A stretch of DNA of 64,000 nt from positions 5,146,001-5,210,000 of the forward strand of contig NC_064678.1 of assembly GCF_023278565.1 (NCBI RefSeq), written 5' to 3'. Source of the DNA: Colletotrichum lupini. Taxonomy: Eukaryota > Ascomycota > Sordariomycetes > Glomerellales > Glomerellaceae. A program made the translations under genes and the position numbers. This document shows positions 11,961 to 23,279 of the stretch, piece after piece. The notes beneath the pieces were generated by a model. The model had not been told where the DNA came from, searched no databases, and saw only the letters and a program-made list of their open reading frames with translations. Within the stretch, counting starts at the first letter, position 1, and the number at the start of each line of letters is the position of its first letter.

Positions 11961-12043
11961 TTTTTTTTTTTTTTTGGAAACGAGTGACCCACAGCCCAAC
12001 ATGACTGACAAGCGTCTATCAATTGGGGGGGGGGGGGGGGGGG
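11961..12043. repeat. Homopolymer tracts in the gene-poor gap
   Basis: A 15-base T run and, fifty bases on, a 19-base G run. Similar single-base tracts occur at 8,041 (C), 15,197 (T) and 30,971 (G), all outside coding exons. Confidence 0.7.
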
Positions 12044-14221
12044 AGAGTATGAGGGAAGATAAGTAGGGCAAAGCGATGAGCGTGATGGAGGGGCTCCGCG
12101 GTTCTACATATCTATGAATCCACCCGCATCTCACATTTTCTTACAGTTTCCTTCCCCTAACGATCATTACGCGAAGATCATTGCATCTCCCCTCATTCCC
12201 TCCGGACAAGAAGCTCCTGCCGTGGGGAGTCTGTGCTCTCCGCAATATGCATATTTGCGTCTTGGCCCGGCCTAGCTCGACCAGTCATTGACATCACCAA
12301 ACAAAGCCGATGAATCATCACCTCCTGGCCCTCGTTCGCAGCCGCATAGCCAGCCTAGCGGCACCACGCCGTAATGCTCTTAGCGAACGGGCGAAGCTTT
12401 GTGATGGTGGGATTGTCTAAAACGCACGACTTTTGCAAACGCAGACAGACTCACGCAAGATGAGCACAACATCAGCTTTCCCCACAGGCCACAGCCCCCC
12501 CGCACATCTCGGCCCCTTGCACGGTCTAGAAGCGGTCTTTGATGCTATTTGCTTCGGGCTAATACCTACTTGAGGGCTGGATCTGGGCAAGCTTTGGACT
12601 TGGGGCGGTACCTTGCATTCCTCTCCCAGATTACCATGTCAGATTTCGATCTCACATTGCCCGTTTTGGCGGGGGTTTGACAATCGGATTTATTCTTTGG
12701 CGGTGTCAGATACCCATGAAATCAGCATTTCATCTCATTCTTGTCCTCGTCACCGGGTCAGGTCACGGCGAACGTCGTCTGGATGAAGTTCAACCAGCCA
12801 ATGCACTCAATTGGTATCGGCATTTTCATAACAAGGTCCAATCGATGCCAATTGACTGAAGTGCTGCCGCTGGGAATCAGATACCTAGCCGTAATAGTTC
12901 ATCGAGCATTAAGTCTTCCTTTCTTCTTCCGTTCAATTAATGACGATAGTATTTGGTCATGACGACAAGGTTGGGCTGCCGAGAAGCGCAGCCTAAATGA
13001 GATCGGTCTACCTACATGCTTCCCACCGTACCTAGCATGGTGGTTTGAGCCTCGATCAAGCAAAGAGCGGTTCCAGATTGGTTCGCTTTGAGGTTACCCA
13101 AGCTCCAAGCTCCTGCAAAGAGCCGCTGCATCTCGAACACCCGCCTGATCACTTCCTCAAAGAACCTCTGCCCGGAGTGTTTGCTACGCTTCCTTCCCCT
13201 TGCTATGCCGTTTTCCCACTAGCATCATCGATCGATCTGACTTCATCCCTCCTCAACGACCGGAAGAATACCTAAATGGGAGGGGCGGACGGACAGGCAT
13301 GAACCGAATTCCCCTAGTGTCGTACGTCCCTTTGCTCTCCCCCACCCCCGCGTCTCCCGTTAATTGTAAAGTGTAACGTCGTAGGGGATTGTAGGGCTGG
13401 CACTGCTGTTTCCTTAACCAATACCACCAACCATGTTAACCACACGAAGCAGCGACCTTGAGGATGTCACCGTGTCACAGTCAGTAGTTTGTTCTTAGAC
13501 CGGTCTATCATCTTTCTTCCCGCCCCTCCCCCACAACTTTCGCCCCGGCGCCGGCCCCCTTTCACAACGTGTGCCTCTTTACGGAAAGTCATGTCTAAAA
13601 CCCCCTTCCAGGCACGCAAAGTACGACCGCTTGGGCGTAGCGGAATAAGGAACATGCAACACCATTCAAGCCACGACGCACCGACCTAGATCATCTCGAT
13701 CTCGCTCAGTCTGCTGGGACGATGTTCTTCTTCTATGAACATACTACTAGAAGGAAGACCAAGGACGTCATGACTTTTCCTCATCAATGATCGAAAGGGG
13801 GAAATGTCACTCGAGTACGAGGGAGCTTCCGGCACTAGGTCCATACAGTTCAGACCGCTCGGTCGTTGGCCCGGTAGCCTTGCCGTAGCTCGGATGAGTT
13901 GATTCCACGTCTTGCTTATTTCCCTTATGCAAAGGGGGTTGGAGGAAGATGTATCTTTTCACAAGTTCCGTATTTGATTACTTGGGTACCATGGGCAGTT
14001 TACCAATGTCGAAGTGAAAAGGCTATGTACATGAGGGGTAGATTCGATGATGACATGAATTACGTCGAAGCTGTCCGCTCCAACACATGGGGATAGCACC
14101 ACAAGCTCTAATGGCGGTCAGGGGATTGAACTGAAGCCTTGCTTTGTTTGGGTGTGTTTGTTCTCCTGCAGCTCGAGCTCGACTAGGTCACAAGATTCCA
14201 TCTCGATGAGCCCAGAAGATG

Positions 14222-14228
14222 TATAAGA
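14222..14228 (+). promoter_or_regulatory. Possible TATA box of con-6
   Basis: TATAAGA lies about 150 bases before the Con-6 start codon and is followed by a CATCATCACAACAAC-type leader. The spacing leaves room for a 5' UTR of roughly 100 bases. This is inference from position and motif only. Confidence 0.4.
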
Positions 14229-14374
14229 AGGAGGTAATCCGACACCTCTGGAACATACTTTCTCTCTCCTCATCATCACAACAACAAGCAATCAAACAAT
14301 CTCACCATCTACCAATAGCTTAACAGCAAACCACCAAGTTTCCCAACTTCAATCACCAATCACCAACCCTCAAC

Positions 14375-14682
14375 ATGCCTACCGAAGCTCAGATCGCCGG
14401 CGGCCACAAGGCCAACATCAACAACCCCAACACGTCTGAGGAGTCCAAGCAGAACTCCAAGAAGATTCTCGAGAACGAGTTCAACGGCGGCGATGTCCCC
14501 AAGGCTGGCGACAATGAGGAGAAGAACCCTGGCAATGTTGCCGGTGGCCTCAAGGCGTGAGTGTTCCTCCCCATGCTTGTACCTCGGACTGTTGCTAACA
14601 TGTCAATCACAGTACTCTGAAGAATCCCAATGTCTCCGATGAGGCCAAGGAGTCTGCCAAGGAGCGTCTTGACAACATGTAA
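14375..14682 (+). CDS. con-6: Conidiation-specific protein 6 (Con-6)
   Basis: Two exons (14375-14556 and 14613-14682) encode 83 residues. The protein consists of two copies of the Con-6 motif: GGHKANINNPNTSEESKQNSKK, and GGLKATLKNPNVSDEAKESAKERL near the C-terminus, with the intron falling inside the second copy. Con-6 proteins are small, very hydrophilic, probably disordered proteins that accumulate during asexual sporulation in Neurospora and relatives and are often stress-induced; their molecular role is not settled. A TATA-like box and a long A/C-rich leader precede the start, as expected for a strongly induced gene. It stands alone between two long non-coding stretches. High confidence. 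Confidence 0.93.
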
Positions 14683-15434
14683 ATGGTGTTTATGAACCGA
14701 TACCCACCTTATCGCTTGGGATGGAGCTGGCTAGCGAATATGAAAGAGTCAAGCGTTGTATCTTAATCAATTAGTCTGGCTTAGCAGGCGATAATGAGAA
14801 CACTGTCAAACTCAACAGTCTCTTCCACACAAACTCACAGTGATATGTTTGATAGCAACCGTAATACTAATCGTCTGGCCAGTACATTCACAGCTGCTTC
14901 ATATGATATCCAACGTTGGGCTCACCGAATTCGCCTTGCATCACATTAGGTACTGATTGAGTTGCTTACTAAACTCACATCTCATCCCGCCCATTTCATT
15001 GTAACCCTGAAATGTTATACTATAACTAAACCGGTATGTTTTTCTGATGGTGGTGTGGTTTTGTCCAGACCAGTCTTGTAGGTAGTTAAAGATGTTAGTT
15101 TATTTTTGTTCACTGTAACAATGTGTATCGATGCGAGCATTCTCATGTGTTACGGCCTTAAATGAAGTCCTTTTAGCTTTAGACCGCGACTCAGGGTTTT
15201 TTTTTTTTTTTTTTGGCAAGGATATGTATATATAATACCGATTGGTATTTCCCGTCTGTCTTCTTGCTTAGGAAATATTGCGGCAGGTGGACTAGTCGCA
15301 GAACAATCTAGACTCACGGATTAAAACAGCAAGGCTTGGGTAGCGAAAAGGCATGAAAGGTGTTATCTAGTACATTCATCTAATAGTCAAATTACAAGTC
15401 TATAGCTCTACATATGTGCAGGTATCTAATACAA
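14683..15434. other. Con-6 to MCP2 3' intergenic region
   Basis: Convergent gene ends. It is somewhat AT-rich, with an 18-base T run at 15,197-15,214. No gene is recognised. Confidence 0.5.
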
Positions 15435-17390
15435 TCACATGCCCGGAGCCGCAAACTCAACGCCTTTGAACCCAAACGCCCTCTTGGCGCTCAAATACAA
15501 CTCAAAGGCTCCAAGCTTGAGCTCCACCCTCAAGAAGCCGATCCACGCGGACATGAGGCGGAAGGTATTCGGCGGCCACAGCAGCGATCCCCGTTGCTTC
15601 AGGTCCTCGAGCTGCTCCTCAAAGACGGTCCGCGTGCAGTACCGAGCGAGGATCATGAAGGAGCGGATGGGACCCTGGCGGGTGTGCAGGTTCTCATCCA
15701 GACTGCGGGTGAGGTCGTTGGTCTTGAGGATGAGGAGGATGATGCGCGGGACCTGGCCGAGGAGCTGGACGAGATCGACAATCAGGCCTTCCTGCAGTGC
15801 GTCGCCCATCTCCTTCTTCTCGTCGTCGGTGCGTGTCTGCAAGACGGAGCCCTCGCTGTTGAGGACGCTCCAGTCGCGGCCTGTGATGGCGGAGGCGAAA
15901 AGGGGGAACTGCTCGTCGTTGATGTTGGCCACCTCCTTGGCATACTTGCGCATGCGCTTCATGTCGCCGTCAATGACAGCGAGCCACATCTTGGCGTAGG
16001 AGCGCTGCAGGTCGCGGGGGATTTCGCGGTAAAGGCCGTGGTCGTAGAGAATGATGTCAAAGTTGTGCCCGCCTCGGAGGCCGCGCCTGGACTCGTTCTT
16101 CCGAATGGCCAGGTTGCCGCCGTGGGGATCGCAGTGCAAGGGTGCATCGTGGCCAAAGATCATTTCGTTGAAAACGCGAGCGAGACAGGCCGAAACCTCG
16201 TCTCGGTCAATACCGTTGGCGTCAAGGTACTCGAGGTCGTCTAACCGGTGTCCTGATACCCGCTCCATGACCAGAATGCGCTCCTTCGACCAGAGAACAC
16301 CAGGAACGACGAGGGGGTGCTCAGGCAGCTTGGCGAAATGTTCCCTCGTACGATTAGCGTTATGCTCTTCTTCTCTGAAGTCCAATTCCTTCGGCAGCGA
16401 GATATCCATCTCTTTGGAGAGCCATTCCAAATCGTATTCCGGGAAGAAGCGCTTGAGCGTAGAGAACGTGAAACGTGTCAAGGCAAGGTCGAGTTGAGAC
16501 CACTGGCCAAGTCCTGGGTGCTGTACTTTGACAGCCACAGGCATTCCGGTGTCCTTCACTGTAGCGGTGTGTACTTGAGCGAGAGATGCAGCACCAATCG
16601 GTTCGTTTGAGAATTCGGAGAAGTAGTCCCAGAGCTCTTTTCCAGTATCCTTGCGGAACATTTCCTCAATTGACTCGAAGGACGATACGGGGCACTTGTC
16701 TTGTAATGGGATGAAGGTGTTTGTCCACTCTTGCGGGAGGAGGTAGTTCATCGCACTCTTGATGGTGTATTAGTTTCCAGAACTACAAGAAATATAAGAA
16801 TAGGGGGACTCTCACAAGGTGCTGGCCCAACTTGATGAAGATCCCGCCGTTCTTCTCCAAGACCTTTAGTGTTCGATCGGCGCATCGCTGGTGACAGTCT
16901 TTCAAAATTTTGTTTGCTAATTCGGGGTCGTCAATCGTTTCTTTCTGGTTGAGAGTCGTTCGGTAGCTGCAATTGCATTAGCAAAGACCACTCCGAGGGT
17001 GTACTTATTTGAAGAATATTCTCCTTACTCATTAATGCATACTGCGAGCGCAGCCGCAACACGGCCTGCTCGCTCTGCCGCATCGTAGCCGTACTTGATG
17101 TCGTCGCCCAGCGCAAGGACACCTGCTGTCGCAACGCCACCGCCTGAAGCAAGAAGCCACACGCGACCACCCTTCTTACCACCGCCAGTCCTCGGTGTAG
17201 CCCGGTTGATCGCGGTCTTCATGGTCGTGGAAGAGAACCCGCGTGCGGTGTTGCTAAATCGTTGCTGTTGTTGCTGTTGTGTCCGGCTGGACTGCTGCGC
17301 CAACGGGCCTCCACGACAGTTGGAGCATGTCCATGGCCGTCGAGTGGCAAGCCGGCGCAATGGGAGCGAGAAGGCGGTGAAGGCTTTCAT
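15435..17390 (-). CDS. MCP2: Mitochondrial ABC1/ADCK-family atypical kinase, MCP2-like
   Basis: Three exons (17029-17390, 16816-16966, 15435-16757) give 611 residues. The start is the ATG at 17390; the frame extends upstream only through a non-ATG codon. The basic N-terminus with a Gln run is a plausible mitochondrial presequence, followed by one hydrophobic segment (VWLLASGGGVATAGVLALG). UbiB-family landmarks follow in order: the KxGQ motif at 166-169 (FIKLGQHLSAMNYLLP), the Ala-containing loop GAASLAQVHTA, the catalytic HCDPHGGN at 379-386, and DHG at 410-412 in place of the usual DFG. Yeast MCP2 is an inner-membrane protein linked to mitochondrial lipid homeostasis. It is divergent from the 18109 gene. 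High confidence in the family, good in the MCP2 branch. Confidence 0.9.
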
Positions 17391-18108
17391 CTGGACTCTG
17401 GCCGACTGCCGCCGACGATAAGACAAACAGGAGAACTGTCTGCGCCGATGCTCATTCTACGAGTTTATGTTGGGATTCCGTGTTTGCTTTTGCATGCAAA
17501 GAGGCGTGTCTCGATATGGACTTTCCCAACAGTCGCTACAGATAGTGGAGTCGGTTTTCAAGGGATCGAGTCGCTTTGGGGGCGGTCCAGAGCTAATTAG
17601 TCGAATGTCATGTCGTCAGTCAACTCTTCTGGACTTTTTTTTTCTCTTCCTCTATCTTTCTGGCCCTGGGCCTGCGCCTGCCATATCGTTGGGGTCTAGG
17701 GGAACGGTGGCGCTCTTGACGGTCGCTTTCATTCGTCGAGCGCCACGTTTATCCTTACCTCGGGGCCCGTTCGGAAACCGCCGGGACAGTGGTCCAGCCC
17801 AGAAAACCGTAATTAACTGTTTCTGTATGATCCGTCACTGGACCGGCAAGGGACCCTCCAAAAGTGGATTTCACGTGTCACCGCTCCAAGCCACATGTGT
17901 TGTGGCGCAAAACATCTTTAGTTCAACCGCGTTCAGGTCGCGTTCAATGACACCTTCCCGCGCCGTGATTCAATTAAGCAACCTGCCAGAGGCGACAACT
18001 GCAACTACAGCCTCAGCTCCAGACTTCGGCACATTGGGATAGCACAACCAACAACCAACACTAATCTTTGCACTCAAGCAGTATTCATTCGATCGCGATA
18101 TCAACTCT
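17391..18108. promoter_or_regulatory. Bidirectional promoter region
   Basis: About 720 bases separate the starts of the MCP2-like gene (-) and the 18109 gene (+). No coding frame is credible here. No specific operator could be assigned. Confidence 0.45.
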
Positions 18109-18900
18109 ATGCAACAGAACAAGACATCAGACGTCAGCCAAAGCTCCGAAATGTTCTCCGTCGCCGGACCCGTACCCATCTTCAGCGACCGGACGTGGGA
18201 TTTCAGGCCCACGGTCCCATCGCCTCTTTCTTCATCGCCCATTCGCGCGTCATCACCCCTCTCGCCCATCAATGACAACACCGTACGCCACACACAATCC
18301 TCGCCTATTCCTCAACCAAAGTTCAAATACGCATCAAGAGCTACGAAACCGAACCCGATAGTTCGGAAACGCGAAAAAGCGCAGGAGAGCAGGCGGAAGT
18401 TGTTCCTCCAAAACGTGAGGCAGCGCGCGGATGATCGTCAATATCAGCGGCGGGACATGGAAGGCACTGTACGTGAAGGTTTTGCTACTGACTGTGATAC
18501 GGCCTACTGACGTATCCGACAGCTTCTCAAGTCTGACTGGGATCGCGACATGCGGCAACGGCATTATGCCAAGCAAATTGAAGGCAACGCGGTGTTTTCC
18601 GAAGCGGATATCGAAGACGCGGCAGCTGTTCTCCAAGATCGCGCGCAACGGATTCCTGATAACACTGACGATATGATGGTTGATGCCATCGCCCAGGAGG
18701 AGCAGGACGAGCTCGATGCGTTATTACTCTCCTACGACCAGTCATCTGATGTGCAGCCCGAGACTGGCTCCTCGCAAATGATGCAGTCAGATTCATACGG
18801 CCTGTCAGACGACGAGGATTACGACTCGTTATTCATGAATTTGGTATCACAGGAAAGCAGTCAGCCAGACGCGTCCTCGCAAGATATGGACATGTCATGA
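18109..18900 (+). CDS. Conserved-looking hypothetical protein, probably nuclear
   Basis: Two exons (18109-18468, 18523-18900; GTACGT donor, CAG acceptor) encode 245 residues. I do not recognise a named domain. The N-terminal third is Ser/Pro-rich and looks disordered. The middle is basic and helical (RKREKAQESRRKLFLQNVRQRADDRQYQRR), then an acidic C-terminal half has short hydrophobic patches and ends DEDYDSLFMNLVSQES with Ser/Asp clusters. Basic centre plus acidic tail suggests a nuclear protein, but that is inference. It is convergent with PEX19, with about 210 bases between the stop codons. Good confidence that the gene is real. Confidence 0.7.
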
Positions 18901-19111
18901 AAACATGGCGATGATTACGGCTGGTCTATTTGCTTTGCGGCGTTTATACGAGACTATTTGGCTTTTGGGGTCTGGGGGTTGCTATTTGGCGTCTGGCATT
19001 AAACAGCGGTCGGAATATGCCACGAATGGCTACTGTGTGTATGCAAGCTCACGGGACAAGGCACCGGTTGTGTAGGAACATATTTGACGGGACTTCCATT
19101 GGAAAGTCCGA

Positions 19112-20305
19112 TTATTGGGGATTGCAGCCCTCGTCTGCACTGAAAGCTTCTTGCGCTGATGGCATATCACCGACCAAATCAGACGGAGGTGAGCCAGCAG
19201 CTTGCATCTGTCTCCTGTTAGCGCGTGAAGATCCAAATTTGGAGAGGTTCCAACCTTTTGCATCCTGTCCACAATGTACTCTCTGTCCGCCGCGTTGGAA
19301 TCGGCGTACGTCTTCTCCTCGAACTTGGCCACGATCTCCTTGACTAGCGCTTGTTGCTCCTCGTACCGCTTGAGATCCTCTGCTGGCGTCTTTTCCTTGT
19401 TCTTTGCTAACCACTCGGGAAACTTGTCGTTGAGCTCCTTCATAGGCTCGTACAGGATTTCTTTGTTAGTGAGCTGCTCCATCATGCCCATGAGCATCTT
19501 TGAGAACTCCTCCTCGTTGCCACCGCCGCCTTCGAGGTTGCCCTCTCCGAGTTGCTTCATCATCTCTGCGAGGAAATCTTCGGTAGATGACTCTGCCGCG
19601 GCTGCAGTCGCCTGTTGTCCTGATGCTTGCATGCGTTCCATGGTCTTCTTGATAGTCTCCTGGAAGGAACCGTCGGCAATGGGGTCGGAAACGGGAACTT
19701 TGCTTGAAGATGAGGCTGATGCTAGCGGTGTCGGCGCTTTTGCTCCGGTCGTGCCTTCGGCAAGGTTTTCCGTTCCTGCCGCAGCTTCACTAATCTGCTT
19801 AAACACGTTGTCGAATTGCGCTTGCATCTCGGGCTATGGTGAATGGTTAGCAATCGTATCTGAGTCGGCTGGCAGTGGAAGTCTCCCACATTCTTCTCAA
19901 ATTCTCCAATCAGGTCAGCCATGCCGGCTTGGAGCTGCTTAGCGAAATCGTCGGAAGATAGCATCTCTTCCAGTGTCTTATCCTCAGAATCATCTTCCAC
20001 AGCTGTCGCGGGTCTACCTGGCCCAGCCGCGGTGGTTCTCGCAGCTGACGCAGCAGGTTGTGCTGTTTTCTTCGGTTCCACATTCACGGCAGCAAAGTCA
20101 TCGAGCATGTCTAGCAGAGTCAGTATATTCCAAAAGGCCGCAGAGGGTTCCCTATCGCAGGCGCACCATCCAAGTCGTCCAAGTCGTCTTCATCGGGGTC
20201 AGGAACATCCTCAACGACAGTTGTAGGCTTCGTCTCTTCCACTGGCGGTACCACGGGTTTCGCCTCGGCATTGCCGGCGCCGGCTGCGCTACCATCCTTC
20301 TCCAT
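19112..20305 (-). CDS. PEX19: Peroxin PEX19, peroxisomal membrane protein chaperone
   Basis: Four exons (20167-20305, 19890-20110, 19255-19833, 19112-19207) give 344 residues. The ATG at 20305 is chosen because the upstream extension has no ATG. PEX19 binds newly made peroxisomal membrane proteins in the cytosol and docks on PEX3. The N-terminus is acidic (DEDDLDDLDDMLDDF), and the helical C-terminal domain holds the typical MMEQLTNKEILYEPMKELNDKFPEWL. The last four residues are CNPQ (C341), a CaaX farnesylation box as in other PEX19 proteins. The last exon is only 96 bases, behind a 47-base intron with a less usual GTTGGA donor and a good CTAAC branch site; it is needed to reach the CaaX. 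Shares a divergent promoter with UBC9. High confidence. Confidence 0.93.
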
Positions 20306-21179
20306 CTTTGCAGAGTGCCTCAAGATGCGATTCCCAAATACGATGCGTGCTGCAGTAAATCAAAGGCGCTTGGGTTCAGTCTTGACAAAGGTAACTTGCA
20401 GTGCGCATTGGTATAGAGGCGACAGGAACCGGAGCCTCGGGGCGCTGCAGGTGATGGACAGCCTCCGAAAGGTTGGGTCAAGATTGACAGTCGCACCGGG
20501 CTGGGATTATGACCTTTGTACGTGCAGAAAGATGGACTGTCAGATGAAAGCCGAGGAATCGGCCTGAAGCTTCTGGGTTGTCTTGCATCTGGGCAGGTCC
20601 ATTAGCCCCACGTCAGATTCCCAGCACCCCGCGCCGCTGGACTAACACGGTATAGGGCGGGGTCCTTTCTCCCATTTGTCCATTGGGCGACCTGATGTTC
20701 CGCCTCGCGCCCCAGCCGCCCCCCTCCAGGAGCCCCAACTGCCCTGAGCCCCTGCGGAAGGTACCGCGGCATCTCACGTTTACCAGGTCTCACACCTTCC
20801 ATCCGTTGGTCGATCGGAATCGGTACGTACCTTTACCCCGAAAATCTTCCGCCTTCCAACGCGGCGCATTCAGTGAGGCAAGTGCGAGGTGCCTTACCTT
20901 AGGTAACTCGTTGACGACTTCCACTCGCTGCGGCTTTGCCTTTACACACCGAACTATCTTCGGAATCCCTCAGCCTTACCACTTTTCTCTTCTACATCGA
21001 CTGGCGTGACCGTTCTACGACATCTCCGCCATCCGAACGCCTCGATCCCTCGACTACGGCCCGATACGAAGGTTGAATCGTCCCGATTGTGCACAACCGC
21101 AACCTTTGCGACACGCGAGCCAGACGTCGCACGCGACTTCGGACACATACACTCTAAGCAACGATCACACTTCTCCACG
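20306..21179. promoter_or_regulatory. PEX19/UBC9 divergent promoter
   Basis: About 870 bases between the two start codons, GC-normal, with no credible coding frame. No specific site was identified. Confidence 0.45.
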
Positions 21180-21840
21180 ATGTCGCTTTGCCAGAACAGA
21201 CTTCAAGAGGAGCGGTATGTTGTTCAGCTACCCCGATCCTACGACCAATGCCTAACTGATCTGACTGTGCTACAGCAAGCAGTGGCGCAAGGACCACCCC
21301 TTTGGTTTCTTCGCGAAGCCTCAGCGTAATGCGGCGACTGGAACCCTCGACTTGAAAGTCTGGGAGTGCGGCATTCCTGGCAAGGAGAAGACGATTTGGG
21401 AGGGCGGCCTGTTCAAGTTGACAATCACATTCCCTGAAGGTATGTTACCTAGAGAAATGACAGTGGAGTGAAAGCCGGTTACTGACAATTCTGCGCGGAA
21501 AAGAGTACCCAACGAAGCCACCCAAGTGTGAGTTGAAAACACCCCTGAGCTTGCAACTATACAGTAAACTGACAGAAGTTCCTCAGGCAAATTTGTCCCT
21601 CCGCTGTTCCACCCCAATGTCTACCCCTCCGGCACTGTTTGCCTGTCGATCCTGAACGAGGAGGAGGCGTGGAAGCCTGCCATCACGGTGAAGCAGATCC
21701 TGCTCGGCATTCAGAACCTGCTCGATGATCCCAACCCCGAGTCGCCCGCTCAGGCTGAGGCCTACAGTCTCTTCAAGAAGGACAAGACGGAATACGAGAA
21801 GCGCATCAAGCGTGTTGTGAGAGAAAACCCGGCGCCTTAG
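21180..21840 (+). CDS. UBC9: SUMO-conjugating enzyme E2 UBC9
   Basis: Four exons (21180-21214, 21276-21439, 21504-21527, 21587-21840) join to 158 residues, the usual UBC9 length. The third exon is only 24 bases. UBC9 takes activated SUMO from the E1 and transfers it to target lysines, mostly in the nucleus. The catalytic Cys is C93 in [16 protein letters not shown]; the HPN motif (FHPNVYPSG) lies just before it. The N-terminus [17 protein letters not shown] and the loop [13 protein letters not shown] are diagnostic of UBC9 rather than of other E2s. High confidence. Confidence 0.97.
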
Positions 21841-23279
21841 GAGCAAAGGCAGCTATGTGTGAATAGATTTACGAGATCACAGCGTCATGCCAATAGGCAG
21901 GACTTCGGAGTTACGGGAATACCATACGGTCTGCTTCTCTGCTTTCGATATGTCATATGACAATGCAATAATGATATTGTGAGGGAAGCAAACAGGGGGG
22001 CCTTCAACCCACACCCCAGCTGTTGATCTATTGAATAGGATATTTGCGTGTGAGATGCATCAATTGAGTGCTTGGAAAGACGAACAGACGTGCTATGCGA
22101 ATCGACTACACGAGCCTGGCACGCAGGTAGGTAATGATGACTCTTTTGGCGGTGATTCCAAACCCCACCAGACCGTGGTGGGAGTCTCATTTTATTACCC
22201 GTCGAAAGCCGCCGGCTGTGAATATTCCACCGGAACCAATGCCGCCGGGCTGTTGTGTCGGAGGAGCGCGCCTCCACAATAGCTTGCTTGGCATGAGACC
22301 CGGAACCCTGACACTGGTGACGAGTAAGTCGGGGGTTGGAAGAGTCAGGACTCAATGGGAGCGGGCGTATTACCAAACGGTGAAAGACACGGGCTCCCGA
22401 AAGCCTCGTTTTCCCGCCAGTCAAAGACTTCATCCCGAGCAAAGTGAGGTAAGTATGCCCGGCAGCGTTAAGAACTGCAGCTTCGCAGATAGAAGGCGTC
22501 TCCGTGGCACCATATGTAGGCTGTCGCGGAAAAACAGATTAACAGCAAGCAGCAAACAGCAAACGGCAGAACCACACCGACTCGTTGTCTGCGTTCTCGT
22601 TGGTGGCTGGGCACGATGCAGTTTCTTATCAGTCGGCAAGGTTAGGTAATTGGGAGACTGGTGAACTCTGACTGGCCAGTCCGCCAATGGGTGCGAGAGC
22701 CGAGATCGGCCCAGGGGACCAGCTATGTTACACTAGCGCAGCGCAGCAGATTAGCGTATCGTGCAGATGCAGCCAGTCACTGTGGTTCCGTCGCAGCGGA
22801 CCTGCAATTTTGGCACACTCTGACACCCCTTGGGGATACTTTGGCACAGAGTTGTAGACGGCCCTGACGTTTCTGACCCTTATCGAAGCACCGGCTACGG
22901 CCTCCGACAACCCAAGCTTGGTAAAGTACCGGGTGTCAGGGCTGGGCTTTTTGTCGGATGAGCCAGGTGCTAGGGGGGGATGTCATTGTATCAGAAGCGC
23001 GGTCCAATGCTTCCAAGTAGGTACTCTCTGGGGCCGTTGCGGCAAATGGAAAGGGTAACTAATGTCATAAACAAATAACGATAAAATAAAAAACTGGGTG
23101 AAGCGCAGGAAGAGTCATAATTCTTTCACTCCCACCCCTTCACCCGGTTGCTCCCACCTCTTGCTCCGTATTTATTCTCCCGGGACACGTCTTTCGCCTC
23201 TTCGACCTTTTCTTGAGTTGCAAAGTTCATCCCATACACATACACAAACACACTGCCGTAGCTTCGAGAGACTGCAATC
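21841..23279. other. Intergenic region upstream of asparagine synthetase
   Basis: About 1.4 kb with no recognised gene. The proximal 200 bases are rich in C/A and hold a TGACTC-type site. Confidence 0.45.
23112..23118 (-). promoter_or_regulatory. Possible CPC1/Gcn4-type site upstream of ASN
   Basis: The minus strand reads ATGACTCTT, eight of nine positions of the ATGACTCAT general amino-acid control element, about 165 bases before the start codon. Asparagine synthetase is a known target of this control in fungi. A perfect TGAGTCA also lies in the third intron at 23572-23578. No expression evidence is available. Confidence 0.4.

Larger units (their letters stand above)
10852..14374. other. 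3.5 kb gene-poor region
   Basis: No frame longer than about 80 codons and no family match is seen. It contains a 15-base T run at 11,961 and a 19-base G run at 12,025-12,043 in otherwise ordinary-GC DNA. The last 400 bases are the promoter and A/C-rich leader of con-6. There is no RIP-like composition, so it is not a decayed repeat of the kind found beyond 34 kb. It may hold non-coding transcripts or a large upstream regulatory region for con-6. Confidence 0.45.

Noticed and set aside
17391..17426. Twelve-residue extension of the MCP2-like protein
   Set aside because: The codon at 17426 is TTG on the minus strand; the first ATG is at 17390.
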